Below are positions 1 to 11,066 of a stretch of 64,000 nt of DNA, one piece after another. The notes under the pieces are model-generated. The model was not told where the DNA came from. It searched no databases and worked only from the letters and a program-made list of their open reading frames with translations. The stretch comes from Stereocaulon alpinum. Lineage: Eukaryota; Ascomycota; Lecanoromycetes; Lecanorales; Stereocaulaceae. The stretch spans positions 496,001 to 560,000 of the forward strand of contig JAEUBA010000006.1 in NCBI GenBank assembly GCA_018257865.1, in the 5' to 3' direction. The translations under genes and the position numbers were made by a program. How positions within the stretch are numbered: the stretch's first letter is position 1; the number at the start of each line of letters is the position of its first letter.

Positions 1-463
1 TGATGCGGGGAGGGGTGGGTGCTTGGTTGTGTTCGGATGCTGTGGGTTGGTTTTGCGTTTGGCTCTTAAACCTCTTGTGGTGATGTTTTCGCTGAAAGGA
101 ATGTTATTTGTTATGACTGGGTCTGAAATAGTGTGATAGAAGATCATCATCAAAGCTATCATGACACTTACCAACTTTTCCTTTGTATTTACGCTGTTTT
201 ACCGTCTGTCTCAGTGGTGACCTTTCTAGAAGTCTTGCATTCTAGGATTCCATTCAATCGAGAGAAATGTAGTTCCGTGAAACTTCCAGCTACTTCTTGT
301 TGTTGGCTGGCATCTCGTGAAAGTGTCAAACGTCGTAGTCCCAACAAAGCGCAAGTGAAACATAAAAGGTGCATTCCTCCACTTAAATCCCCCATCCATC
401 TATCCCTCCCTCCCTCCATCGCCCCCAACCAGACCCACCGCACATACCCACCAAACACCCACA

Positions 464-1129
464 ATGGCAGAATCATCTCAAAAGCCTGCTCCCTCCAAAG
501 ACACAGAGACATCAAGCCAGCATCCTCCTCCTTCTAAAGAAACCTCTCATACCTCTGAGCGTGAACAATCTCTACCGTCAGAGACACCAGAGACACCAAT
601 CCAACATCCCTCTCCGAGCCAGGAGCCATCCGAACCCGATGAGCCGGAAACACCGCTGCGAAAATCTTTTCCAAACCGAGAATCACCTGGATCTGAAGAG
701 CTTGAAGGGCTTGGTCAATCCTCCTCTCCAGAACTGCAACTTAGTCTCGAGCGTTTCGAGGGGAGGGAAGTGGTAGAGACGCCTGTGCAGCGCCGACAAA
801 GCACCTCCCAAGTCGACAACACGAACTCCTCCGAAACACACAGGCGTTCTGTGGATCCACTCTTACGAGATCCTACAGTGTCTTCCAGCCCATACCGCCT
901 GATCACCGCGCAGCTCACCGAACCGACTGTAGATTCTCTCGGGGCGGGCGTGGATCCCTTTGACGCGCAGATGGCGCGAGATAATGAGCGCTGGCTTGGT
1001 AGGAATCGGTTGGTGGGACTTGCGGGGCGCGTGCGCGAGCTTGAGGAGGAGATTGTGATGTTGAGGCTGGAAATTTTGATGATGTGGCAGGAAGTTAGAG
1101 GGGATCGAGAGAGAGGGAATCGTGAGTGA
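464..1129 (+). CDS. Hypothetical low-complexity protein with C-terminal coiled coil
   Basis: This is an uninterrupted 221-codon frame opening at an ATG in a good context (cacaATGgc), about 30 bp below a pyrimidine-rich tract (405-432) of the kind found at fungal core promoters. Residues 1-130 are rich in Ser, Pro, Glu and Thr, with loosely repeated PSKE/PSQEP units, and are probably disordered. The last 60 residues carry leucine-spaced charged stretches (LAGRVRELEEEIVMLRLEIL) that predict a coiled coil. There is no signal peptide, membrane segment or enzymatic motif. I do not recognise the family. A disordered tail plus a coiled coil suggests a scaffold or oligomerising protein, which is inference. 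Codon usage looks coding and no better frame competes. Confidence 0.6.
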   Translation: MAESSQKPAPSKDTETSSQHPPPSKETSHTSEREQSLPSETPETPIQHPSPSQEPSEPDEPETPLRKSFPNRESPGSEELEGLGQSSSPELQLSLERFEGREVVETPVQRRQSTSQVDNTNSSETHRRSVDPLLRDPTVSSSPYRLITAQLTEPTVDSLGAGVDPFDAQMARDNERWLGRNRLVGLAGRVRELEEEIVMLRLEILMMWQEVRGDRERGNRE

Positions 1130-1594
1130 TTTGACAGAGAGACGAGATTTGGTGTGGCGTAGGGGAGTTTGTGCGGTTGGGGGTATGTGATGGAGGGTTT
1201 CCGGTGCCTTGAGCTGGATGTGGTTTGAGGTGTTCTGTTGATAGATCTTGCGGTCCAAGTTAATTTTGAATTCGTTTTGGACTCGACGGGAGGGCTACTC
1301 TTTGATTGTTGTGCGTAATCTTAGATGCGAACTCTCTTGCAACGAGAATACTTAGAGCCGAGAGCCATAGATCATTCCCGACGGTAAATCTTTGCGGTTT
1401 GAAGTCCTATACTTGCTTGGATCACACATGTCAAATTCACGTGAGGGCTCCAGCTGATACTTGCTTGCTGACACATGACTATGTTGATACAAAAGCAAAC
1501 GCGAGCATAAAACCAACAAGGTGATGTACAAAAAAGTGATACGTACCCACCATTCCCACTATCCAAAGTTCCGTCCTGCTAATCACCTTCAAAG

Positions 1595-2233
1595 ATGTCT
1601 TCAAAAGCTCCGGAAAAGAATGGTGATGCTCAAGAACTCGCTGGGTCTCATCACCCGTCCCCCAAAGCGCAGCCATATGAGCTACTCGATCTCAATGGAC
1701 ATCTCCTGCGAGCCTTTTCAAGGCCAGAGCCAATACCATCTAGAGCGACGAACATACCTGGTCAGCGAGAAGGGCAAGGAACTTCCCAACGAGTTCCTCA
1801 TCGCATGACTACGCCGGAACTGGAGAGATTGACCTTTCCAGAAGATGATTTAGAGCCGGGAGACGGCTCTTATGATGCGTTGGTCTACCAAGACTCTCAC
1901 TATCGTCACAGGTCTGAGATCGTAGGCTACCGCGCTGCTGCCCGTAAGAAGCAGACCACTCCTGGAAACTTAGGCGCTGTTGGGTCAGACATCACGCGGT
2001 CTCCAGTTGGTGCTGGCCACGGCTTTGGTGGAGGAGATAGGGATTCCGCTACACGATTCCAACATGAGGCGGGAAGCGCCAGACAACCGCACCAAGAACG
2101 AAATGCCGGAACAGGGCAGAGATTAGCTGACCAAGGAGACTATGACGCTGAGCGAAAAAGGCAGGACGGTGGGAAAGGAGAGGAAGGGACTAGCAAAGGC
2201 ATAGCAGGAAGCCTTCATGACAGCGAGGCGTGA
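1595..2233 (+). CDS. Hypothetical hydrophilic protein, probably disordered
   Basis: This is a 212-codon frame from an ATG at 1595 (aaagATGtc). The protein is strongly hydrophilic. Its C-terminal half is dominated by Gly, Arg, Asp, Gln and Lys (GHGFGGGDRDSATRF, then GKGEEGTSKG), and the middle has a short acidic, aromatic stretch (PEDDLEPGDGSYDALVYQDS). No signal peptide, transmembrane helix or known domain is visible. I do not recognise it. It lies on the same strand as the preceding hypothetical gene and 580 bp before the transporter gene. The interval 2234-2814 shows no convincing gene and probably contains the transporter promoter and 5' leader. A non-coding frame is possible, but the length and the clean start favour a gene. 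Confidence 0.45.
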   Translation: MSSKAPEKNGDAQELAGSHHPSPKAQPYELLDLNGHLLRAFSRPEPIPSRATNIPGQREGQGTSQRVPHRMTTPELERLTFPEDDLEPGDGSYDALVYQDSHYRHRSEIVGYRAAARKKQTTPGNLGAVGSDITRSPVGAGHGFGGGDRDSATRFQHEAGSARQPHQERNAGTGQRLADQGDYDAERKRQDGGKGEEGTSKGIAGSLHDSEA

Positions 2234-2814
2234 GCACGTTCTATGGCTGTGCACAGGTCAAGGACTGTCTGTAGACGCAGGAGATGCAGAGTGTGGCTTG
2301 TCCATGACTAGACATAGTTTTCTTCGTTGGCGTTGAATCAATGAAAGCCCACATCAGACAGAGTACCGGAAGCAGTAGTACCACTTGTGACCTCAAATTA
2401 TATGGAAGGCCATTCGAGCATCGGCCAGCGGGGCTTGGCAGTCTCTCCCCCTACAAGCTTGCGCCCGGCATCACAACAACCGGGTCAAGCACGTGCCAAT
2501 CGAGCCTCCTAGGCGCTCAACTCTAGGGCATAATTTAGGGCACAACCTTGATTGAGGGGTGCTCGGGGTGCACACATTGGATGCCGAACAAACAATTCAG
2601 CCCTATGGAGTAGAACTACGTCACAGCACTTTCCATTCCACTCTGAAAACAACGCGAGTAGCGATGATGATAAGCTAACTCATTCCCAACCCCGCGTCAA
2701 CGCTTTCCCAATCCCGAACATCCGTGACAAGTCTCGCAACCATGGCCATAATGTGCATCTCCTCTGCATCCATGCTTTGTCTAGAACGACACGAGTCTTC
2801 GCTTCCCACAAAGA

Positions 2815-4417
2815 ATGCCAGGGCAGAAGCAAGTGACCATCGATGCTCCTTCTCCCACGTCCGGGCGAAGCTCCTCCAGCAGAGAGGTAAATTCGACACC
2901 CAATGGTGACACGACCTCACGGCGGGGTATGATCCCTGTGCCAAATCATATGTTGTCTCCAGGTCAAGACGGATACCGTACGCCTACAATTGAGGACTAT
3001 GAATTGCACAATTGTCGGCCAGCACCTCCCTACCGCGATACAGGCCTTCCGAACGACACCATGCATCTAGAAGTACCATCATCGCCCAATGGCTACATCA
3101 ATCGACACTCGCTCAATCTGAGCAGTTCGAGCCTTGGTCACAGTGTTTTGGAAAAGCTTCAATGGAGGGAACGTATTCGTCATTACACGTGGACATTCTT
3201 CACAATGACAATGGCAACCGGAGGGCTTGCCAACGTACTACACGAAGGTATATAGACCTATGGGGTGCACTAGGTCTTGACGGAAGCTAACATATTTCAT
3301 GCACAGTCCCCTTTCGTTTCCGCGGCCTCGATACCTTGGGCATTATTTTCTTCCTCCTGAACATTGTCTTGTTCCTCTTCAACGTAACGATGATATCCCT
3401 GCGCTTCTACTGCTACCCAGAAACGTTCAAAGCTTCGATTCTACATCCAACAGAACGGCTGTTCCTCCCGGCTTCCGTTGTATCATTTGGGACGATACTC
3501 CTGAATATCTCTCAGTACGGCCCAAATCGCGCTGGACATTGGCTGAATAATACCGTTACGGTATGCTTCTGGGTAGATGCTGCATTGGCCGTTCTGAGCT
3601 CCATGGGTGTTTACCTTGTGATGTGAGAGACCCGCTGTATTCATGTGATACACGAACACTGACTGTTAGTAGGTGGTCCACTGCCTCCTTCACAATCGCA
3701 CAAATGACGCCGATATGGATTTTCCCCGCTTATCCGCTGCTAATAATAGGACCGCACGCTGGTGTCCTGAGTAAGACGGTGGCGCCAACAAGAGCACTTA
3801 ACATCATAGTTGGAGGGTTCACACTGCAAGGCATTGGTTTCCTGGTCTCAATGATGATCTATTCCGCCTTCATATACCGCCTGATGACGCAGAAGTTGCC
3901 TCAAGAAAGCACAAGACCGGCAATGTTTATTTCGGTAGGACCAAGTGGGTTCACTGTGGCTGGTATCATTGGCATGGCTGAAGGTGCTCAACGAGCGCTG
4001 CCTGCAGACTTCATGGGCGATGCTGTGGTAGCAGCCATGGTACTCAAAGTCGTCGCAGCTTGGATGAGCCTCTGGATCTGGGGTCTCGCTCTTTGGTTTT
4101 TCTTCGTTTCCGTTGGCGCCCACTACTCCTGCGTCGGTCATAATAGAATGCAGTTTACCATGACGTGGTACTCTTACGTCTTTCCGAATACCGCGCTCAT
4201 CACCTCAACATTTGCAATCGGCAACGCTTTCAACTCTAAGCCTATCCAAATCATTGGCTGTGCAATGACTCCAATCCTTGTCGGTGTGTGGATCTTCGTC
4301 GTCTTTATGATGATCCGAGCTATTGTCCTGAAGCAAATTCTCTGGCCCCAGAAGGGTGAAGATAAAGATGAAGGAGGATTCATGGGACCAAGGAAAACAA
4401 GGAGTTTAAGTGTGTGA
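2815..4417 (+). CDS. TDT-family carrier (Mae1 / SSU1-like C4-dicarboxylate or sulfite transporter)
   Basis: Three exons (2815-3247, 3307-3622, 3673-4417) with introns of 59 and 50 bp encode about 497 residues. The polar N-terminus of about 115 residues is followed by the family signature FFTMTMATGGLANVLHE, which runs across intron 1 into VPFRFRGLDTLG. After that come about ten hydrophobic segments, including TPIWIFPAYPLLIIGPHAG and GPSGFTVAGI, typical of the SLAC1/Mae1/SSU1 superfamily. Members are plasma-membrane carriers for malate and related dicarboxylates or for sulfite. The sequence does not decide between these substrates. Both splice joins restore the conserved reading frame exactly. 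The gene converges on the carbonic anhydrase, with stop codons about 110 bp apart. The start at 2815 is the first ATG in frame after stops, but a further 5' exon is possible. Confidence 0.9.
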
Positions 4418-4526
4418 GGGTACCTAGATAAGAGGCACCTCCCAAATAAAGCACCATGCTACCATACACACCGTGGTATTGCCCCAGAACGCTTCAAGCC
4501 TTCTACCATCACGACTCCTGCAACAT

Positions 4527-5094
4527 CTATACGACCTTCCGGACCTTGCCTGTCTCCACCTCATATACCCATCCGCTGATATTAACGCTATCTGGTATCA
4601 CCTTGGTCTCCTTCAGGAACTTCACGTCGTTCTCGACACCTTCCTCGAGATCTGGAAACGGCTGGAAGTCCAACCCTGACAGCTCTTGCTTCGCGCTCGC
4701 ACCAAGTTGCTTCTCAACAACCGCGTGTGCGTCCTCGTTCTTGAAGGTCAGCATGCCACAGCCGGTATGCTTGATCAACAGGATCTCGTTTGTGCCCAAC
4801 AGCTGCTGAGATATGACTAGAGAGCGGATGGAATCACGTGCGTTGCCACCCGCGTTGCGTATAACATGTGCATCGCCGAGGTCAATCCCGAAAGCTGCTG
4901 CTGGGTCGATACGGGCGTCCATGCAGGTAACTATGAAGGCTCAGTCTTCTGGCTCTGAGGCCTGCGAATGGTATATATATATACGCACCCACTGCATATT
5001 TCTTTGCCGGTGGAAGTGCCAGATGGCCCTCCTTAAAACTTGACGCGTATTGCTTGTTCTTCTCCTCCAAATTCTGCTGGATCTGCGTCGCCAT
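4527..5094 (-). CDS. Beta-carbonic anhydrase, short type
   Basis: Two exons (4989-5094 and 4527-4930) separated by a 58-bp intron (4931-4988) encode 169 residues. The enzyme interconverts CO2 and bicarbonate with a zinc ion. The visible ligands are Cys38 in VVTCMDARIDP, His90 and Cys93 in KHTGCGM, with the catalytic Asp40/Arg42 pair, all typical of beta-class enzymes. The length fits the compact bacterial/fungal CynT-like subgroup, without an organelle targeting extension, so a cytosolic location is likely. Splicing is required to form the VTC ligand loop, because the codon for the second Val spans the junction. The intron contains a TA-dinucleotide run. The gene is tail-to-tail with the TDT carrier. 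A link between bicarbonate supply and C4-acid transport is conceivable but unproven. Confidence 0.93.
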
Positions 5095-6000
5095 TGTTGA
5101 ATATTGCTATGCTTTCTATGCGAAGAGTTGCGATTGGGTTTTGACAGATCTCTACCAAAACGGCGCCTACTCTACACATATATACCGGGGACACCTCAAA
5201 GTGCAGTCAGTAAGGCCAGATCAAATCTCCCGGCTAGCGTTAAGCACGTGCGATGACGCCTTCATCAGGGTCACCATGTGTTGTTCGAACCGGGTCGAGA
5301 TATCGATGATGTGCATGAAAGAGGGTCTTGATGCGGGGTTGCGCTCCAAGCCTCAAGTTCGTTCGAACTCGACGCTAGGGCAGGCTAGTCGTGGGGGTAC
5401 CTTGTGAATACCAAAAAGATGTCACAGATTTTCCTCGCTTCACAGAACCAGCCCTGGTAGCCGCCCGGGATCTCCCATCAATTGGGCGCTTATTACGCCT
5501 GGGTGCTTATCATGTACCTGACCCACGAGGATATAGGTTTACCCGCGCGCTTTATATAATTCTATGTTCACCAGGGTACGTTCTAGGCCTGCTCGTGGAG
5601 TCAAGGGCTGATAGAAAGGCCAAGATCCGGCGGCTAGGAGTACGTTGTAGGTGCCTTGGGGCTTCGCTTAAGGCCTTGACTACGGTAATACCGTCCCATA
5701 CATCGATGACATATCTTCTAGCGTTGATGAGCGTCTCAAAGTATGCGGCTTAAGGTAGCAATACAGTGCCAGCAATGTTCACAAATATCATTCGTGCTAC
5801 GTATTGCTGATATAGTCCCCCTGGCGTTGCGGCTTTTTCGCATACTGGGAAGGCTTGAACGCAATGTGAAAGCTCATCCGCAACCGCGTATCGCGACGCA
5901 TCTATGCTATCGTGATGATCTTGCTTGGATGTGAACCAGTTTTACGTCGCTCAGTCAACATATCCTCGGATCCCATTTATTGAGACGTATAGATTCTGTC
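5095..6000. other. Intergenic stretch, mildly TA-rich, no gene recognised
   Basis: The first part should contain the carbonic anhydrase promoter. The frame open at 5391-5753 on the plus strand translates to a protein I do not recognise and lacks a convincing start. The 5500-5950 part is enriched in TA steps and could be old mutated repeat DNA, but I cannot assign it. Confidence 0.4.
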
Positions 6001-6591
6001 ATGGCAGGTTCCAAAGGTCTCTCCCAGCCACAGCTTCTACTTCTCCTCTTCAATACTCTTACCATTAGCCTCACTGTAAGGCTTCCCTCAGTCTCAAAAT
6101 CCATCCAGGCCTTGCACTCCCGCCAAACCACCAGCCGAGGTGGGAATGCAGAGACCCTCACATCGGCTCCCCAGTCCAATGATCTTGATTATCAATGCTT
6201 TTCCGCGACTCTCTTCATCCGGCCCCTATTTGACGACTGTCAAATAGCCATCCGCCTCTTTCCGGTCTCCCCACATACTGGCAACTTTCACACTGGCCCG
6301 CCTTCAGATATATTCTCTCTCCCCATTGAAAGGACTTACAAGACATGCAAAGTCATTGTCGAGTTTATTCATATGGGTGATACAGAGAGACACACATACT
6401 GGTCTCAATTGGTGTCTCGAGCCTTGGATTTGAACTATGTGTGCCAGATTCTTGGGCCGGTGCGAAGCATGACAGTGACGGGGGGATACATATATGCTGG
6501 AAGGCATGCGGGAATCATGATTACGTTGGGGTACCATTTCATTCGTTCTCCTCAGGGTGCTGGGGAGGAGAATGCAACATCCAGCCTGTAA
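6001..6591 (+). CDS. Small secreted cysteine protein, fungal family of unknown function
   Basis: A single exon of 196 residues. I chose the ATG at 6001 because it opens directly into a signal peptide (MAGSKGLSQPQLLLLLFNTL). The mature part has four cysteines in the order YQC, DDC, KTC and YVC. The pattern DCQIAIRLFP, then an LP motif, then TCKVIVEFIH, then W.qLv..A..l...C, and finally GG followed by G....ITLGY resembles a widespread family of uncharacterised extracellular ascomycete proteins, probably a two-disulfide beta-rich fold. The function is unknown. Such proteins are often listed among effector candidates, but nothing here proves that role. The downstream region to 7050 stays partly open in other frames but reads as non-coding. 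Confidence 0.7.
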   Translation: MAGSKGLSQPQLLLLLFNTLTISLTVRLPSVSKSIQALHSRQTTSRGGNAETLTSAPQSNDLDYQCFSATLFIRPLFDDCQIAIRLFPVSPHTGNFHTGPPSDIFSLPIERTYKTCKVIVEFIHMGDTERHTYWSQLVSRALDLNYVCQILGPVRSMTVTGGYIYAGRHAGIMITLGYHFIRSPQGAGEENATSSL

Positions 6592-7505
6592 GCTAGGGAC
6601 ATCGTGTTGGCTTCTTGAAGCCCATATCGTAACAGTCTTGCAGTCCGTTGGCAAACCAACCGTTTCCACACCTTCACTAACGCCGCGTACCACTGTATCA
6701 TGTCCTCGGCTTTCATCCGTCGTCCTCAGTCCCCAGACTGCAGCGCCGCTATTCGCCACCTACCTGATTCGCTCGTCGAGGGTCGGTGTCATTATGGAGA
6801 ACCTCATGATGTGTTTGAACCTGGTAGGGAAGGTTGAGGAGGAGATGTGGAGTGGGGGACAGCGTGTGTTGTTAGCTGGACAATTTTTTTTTGCCTGTAC
6901 TCTTGCGTGCGCTAACATGGGTGCTTGGAGGAGATATCATGGGGTTTTCACTTTTGGCGGGAGTGCTGGGGCCGAAAAATTTCCTTTGAATTTGGCTATG
7001 GGGTCCGGCGCTGGGGCAGGGAGTCTTGCTCGTGAACCTGGTGTTTTTTGAGCACTCTCTTCGCATTAGAAATAGACGGCTTTGAGCATCTTCCCGAGTC
7101 GCGCCACCACAATGCAATTGTATGCCCCCTTCGGATATGATTCCACATAACATATTCAATACATTCCCCCTCACTCTCAGATGACCATCATCACCACAAC
7201 CCCCTATTCTCCGTAGCATCGTCTCTAGCATCACCTCTCTCTCTTCAAACCCCTCCCATCACCCCAAATCGTATACATCCCATTAAACCCCCCCGAAAAC
7301 CGCCGCGGACTCATGAGTCATGAACCCTCACCATTCCACACGCAAAATCAACCCCCCCTATCCTCCATAGCCTCCAAGACCACCACCAACCTCAGCCCTC
7401 TACCCTTACTAACCCACACTACTCTATACCCCCATCCCATAACACTTCCTTCCCTTCACCAACCCCAAACCAAACTAAATCAACTCCCATCCTCCACAAG
7501 CTATG

Positions 7506-7535
7506 CCATACCATACCATACCATACCATACCATA
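7506..7535. repeat. Microsatellite (CCATA)6
   Basis: Six perfect tandem copies of CCATA, followed by CCACC, lie in a C/A-rich stretch. Confidence 0.95.
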
Positions 7536-8121
7536 CCACCAAAACAACCAACCTACTAAAACTAAACAACAACACTTAAATCAGATTAAACTTCCCTCCC
7601 ATACCTACATCTACATCGTACATGAATGCCACAAATTCCAACATCTAAATCCAACCCCGACTCCAATCCCACAACTCCAACTCCAGCACGAATCCAAGTA
7701 CGAATCCGTATGCTCCGATTCAATTCCATAAAACACAAGAAACGCATCCCGCAAAGCCCTTTGACTCCAAGCATAATCTCAATCTCAAGCTCAGACTCTA
7801 ACACCAGCTTATCTCGCGGGAAAACGTGAGATGGGCAGAGATTCAGTATATCAATCTATCTAGACTATTTTCTCTAGCCAGATGTGTGCGGTAGAGAAAG
7901 CTATCTAGCTAGCTTCGATCATCATTAATGTAGGATATTGAATCTGTCTTAGAATAAATGGTCGGAATGGGAGTCATGCACATGGCAACCACCTCATCCG
8001 CTTCGCCTCTGCAATACACTGCAACAGAGGATACCATCGAAACCAAGAGCTCATTCTCGATAGGTAAATACGATACGATACGATATGTCTGCTTGAAGCT
8101 CCGTGGGAGGAATGGTGAACA

Positions 8122-8152
8122 GGATAGGGATAGGGATAGGAATAGGGGTAGG
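8122..8152. repeat. Degenerate hexamer repeat (TAGGGA-like)
   Basis: About five consecutive hexamers of the form TAGGGA/TAGGAA/TAGGGG occur. They resemble, but do not match, the TTAGGG telomere repeat, so I call this a simple repeat rather than interstitial telomere. Confidence 0.7.
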
Positions 8153-8755
8153 GAAACACGTTACTCTCTGTTCATTCAAAGGTGAAGGTGTTGCCACTAT
8201 TTATCTAGACAGTATGTAGGGTGCGTACTTTATGCTTTTAGTTCCCGTGCCATGGTACAAAACACATTCTCTCCTATAGGTCAAGTATACAGCTTATGAT
8301 TGGGCGGAGAGATTGACAAGAGTACATGGTCGTAAAGGAGGAGGGGAGGGTTACGGATTTTATAAAGGGGCTGAAGTGAAGACAGGAATTAAAATAGGGA
8401 ATGTGTTATCTGTTGGACGGAACAAGGCATGGTGGAGTGGAAACCATAGACTCGGAAGGCGCTGTTAGTGATCAGTACTGGCTAAGTGCGGTAGTTGTTG
8501 GACTTCAGGCCACAGAGTCATCTAATCAAACATCTTCTCTATATAATACCAGGAAAGTCAAGCCGCTCCACAGGGCTCTCTCTCGGCAAGCATTCGGTGA
8601 TAGTCTCCACCTATCAAGAACATGGTAGTCGGTGCAAGAAAAGCTAAGCTGCTTGTCCCCCTTGAGACGCCTTTACCCTACCGGTATTAAATCTATGGAA
8701 TAAAAGAATGCTTCGGACAGTATACATGCAAACTTCTCAGCTCATCCGAGATACA

Positions 8756-11066
8756 TCAATAAAATTCAACATTGCATCCATAAGCCTGGCCCACATTACT
8801 GTCTGGAGTTTGCGAAGTTTGTTGGGCCTCGTTAGGGCCTGGGTTGAAGTAGGAATACGCGATACAATCCCACAGATTTGCCGATATATTGAAATGTAGG
8901 TCGTATGATTGGAAACCGACGTTGTATGTGTCGCTTGCGCAAGCATTGAGAAGTGATGATTGAGCGTAGCCGCCATTTTGGTAGAATGTCGCTATTGGAT
9001 CTGGAGTCCCTGAAGTCGAATTTGCGACGCTTGAATTGGCGCCGGGATTGGGGACTTGATCGAATCCTATGCCTGAATAGTATTGGGCACATTTTGGTTG
9101 CGGATTGCTTATTGTTAGACTTCCAAGAGGCTGACTGTAGCCAGTCACGGATGTTGCGTCGCCATTTGCTACACTGAAGTAGGCTGTGTTCGAGTTCGGC
9201 CGGCTGTAGATGATGCAGACCCATGCTGCATTCGCAGTGGAAAAGTATAATGCGTACGATGGGAATGCGGCCTGATAAGCTGAACATGAGCAAAGCTGAT
9301 TGGCGGCGGCCCGGGCAGTTCCCGAGGTGTAGTTCGTGGTTATGGGGTTACTGTAATCCGTTGGGTCGCTACCTGAGAGGCTGCCAGAGCTCAATAAATA
9401 ACCAGTGCCTGAATAGTAGCTGGTGTACGAAGGTGCTGAGGCAGGCGGGCAGCCTGTTGAGGCAGGGATAGCGCCCGAGGAAGCCGACGTGACCCCAGTT
9501 GTGGGAGGAGCAGATACAGGGGGGGCCGACGTGGCGATTGTCGGAGGAGCTGCGACAGAAGAAGCCGATGTTACTCCGGCTGTGGAAGTGGCTGGGACAG
9601 AAGAGGCTGGCGTAGACCCGATGGTTGGAGAGGCTGGGACAGAGGAAGCCGGCGTAGACGCGATCGTCGGAGGAGCTGCGACAGAAGAAGCCGATGTTAC
9701 TCCGGCTGTGGAAGTGGCTGGGACAGAAGAGGCTGGCGTAGACCCGATGGTCGGAGAGGCTAGGACAGAGGAAGCCGGCGTAGACGCGATCGTCGGAGGA
9801 GCTGCGACAGAAGAAGCCGATGTTACTCCGGCTGTGGAAGGGGCTGGGACAGAAGAGGCTGGCGTAGACCCGATGGTCGGAGAGGCTGGGACAGAGGAAC
9901 CCCCCGAAGCCGCAGTTGTAGGCTTTGAGCTAGAAGAACTTTGAGAAGATGCCGTTGCGGGCGTTGAGCCGGATGAACCCTGAGAGACAGCAGTTGTGGG
10001 TGTTGAGCTAGAAGAAACCTGAGAGGGCGAAATTATAGAAGTGAAGCCAGGAGACCCTTGAGTCACTGTGCTGTTGGTGCCTGCATAGGTTGTTGTAGTG
10101 CCGAATGCCACGTTGGTGGTTGATGGTGGAAAAGGAACACTGCCAGCAGTGGTTCCTGTAGCAGCGATGGGAGCAACGCTAGTCGCAGAGGGCGCGAGGC
10201 CGGAACACGATGATGCTACATTCTATCAGCAGATCCCTCCGTAAAACAAGCAGGCTTTCCGCACCTGCCACTGATGTCAAGACTACTGGTATGCAGCTTG
10301 GGGGAGGGGATATGGTAAAGTAGGCTGAGACAGTCCCAGCGTTAGGGTCCAGGCACAAGGCAGCAGCGCCGTTGTTGAACGCCGCATTGTTCCATTGGGC
10401 CACGGCCCCGGATAGTTGCCAAGTTGTGGATATGGTGCCGACTGAAGGCACGAAAAGCTCAGACGCCACACTGGCATTGGTTGCGTAGATCCCCCCGCTT
10501 GCTAGTGACAGTTGCCCTTGGCCGTTGATATAGCATACAGACGATTTCGTGCAGTCGGAAGATACTGTGCCTGCTGGAGTGATGAAACCCGATGTTATCC
10601 CCGAGTCGCGACGGACTTTCTCCTTAAGTCTGCTGTTAGGCGCAATTGAAAGCTCAAGCAAGAACTCTGATACTGGGGCCGAAGAGGGGCCGCCTCCGCT
10701 GTAATTGATCAGCCGCTACAATCTCATGCATATAGGGTGATTGGCTCACGCAGAAGTAGGCGTTGAGGGTACTGGTGGCCCCGTGGCGGTAGCTGGGGCA
10801 CCTGAACCCCCGTTTCCCGCACCTCCCCCATTGCCTCCATTGCCTCCGTTACCTCCATTACCTCCATTGCCTTCATTGCCTCCGTTGCCTCCGTTCCCAG
10901 ACCCTGATCCAGGGGTGGTGGAGTCACCAAGCGGGGCAGTGAGAGCAGTATTCGGAGTCACGCCGCAGTCACCTGTTCCCACACGGACCGTAACCACCGT
11001 TTGAGCGAGTGTCGTGGTAGCCGAAGAGATAATGCACAGAGCCAAGGCCAAGGTTGGGGCCCTCAT
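8756..11066 (-). CDS. DUF7908-type secreted Ser/Thr-rich surface protein with internal repeats
   Basis: Three exons (10750-11066, 10265-10698, 8756-10215) with introns of 51 and 49 bp give 736 residues. Residues 1-21 are a signal peptide (MRAPTLALALCIISSATTTL). A Gly-Asn repeat (GGN units) follows at about residues 55-85. A DUF7908-like module comes next: TVSSDC, GQLSLASGGIYAT, LSGAVAQWNNAAFNNG, then PPPSCIPVVLTS. Then a long Ser/Thr/Ala/Pro region, built largely from 42-residue repeats, should be heavily O-glycosylated. The C-terminus holds two diverged copies of a cysteine module (FPSYALYFSTANAAWVCIIY and FQSYDLHFNISANLWDCIAY). This architecture indicates an extracellular or wall-associated protein. 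No GPI signal is visible because the chain ends in a polar tail. Both splice sites keep the frame exactly. The molecular role is unknown. Confidence 0.85.
9541..9900. repeat. Coding minisatellite, 126-bp unit, about 2.9 copies
   Basis: The unit starting tcggaggagctgcgac recurs at 9541, 9667 and 9793, exactly 126 bp (42 codons) apart. Copies are nearly identical, and the unit is itself built of three related 14-residue blocks rich in Ala, Ser, Pro and Thr. A diverged partial copy precedes it at 9470-9540. The opposite strand is also open through the array, a by-product of the repeat composition. Confidence 0.95.
10828..10898. repeat. 9-bp coding repeat encoding Gly-Gly-Asn units
   Basis: About eight copies of a 9-bp unit (plus strand attgcctcc / ccgttacct) lie in exon 1 of the DUF7908-type gene and encode a GGN tract. 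Confidence 0.85.

Larger units (their letters stand above)
6592..8755. other. Gene-poor intergenic region with microsatellites
   Basis: About 2.2 kb without a gene I can support. It contains C-rich low-complexity DNA (7240-7560, 7620-7720), a CCATA microsatellite and a TAGGGA-type repeat, both listed separately. Short open frames here have biased, repetitive translations and no recognisable domain. Confidence 0.5.

Noticed and set aside
5275..5370. B-box-like gttcgaac sequences suggesting a tRNA
   Set aside because: No matching acceptor or anticodon stems could be drawn around either copy.
6557..7051. Plus-strand frame of 164 codons after the small secreted protein
   Set aside because: It overlaps the end of the better-supported gene, has no convincing start context, and its translation shows no domain or consistent codon bias.
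8122..8152. Interstitial telomere repeat
   Set aside because: The unit is TAGGGA/TAGGAA rather than TTAGGG, and there are only about five copies, so a simple repeat is the safer description.
9423..9944. Long plus-strand open frame of 173 codons rich in Glu, Ala, Gly and Val
   Set aside because: It is the opposite strand of the 126-bp minisatellite in the DUF7908-type gene. The repeat keeps both strands open, and the antisense product has no recognisable features.
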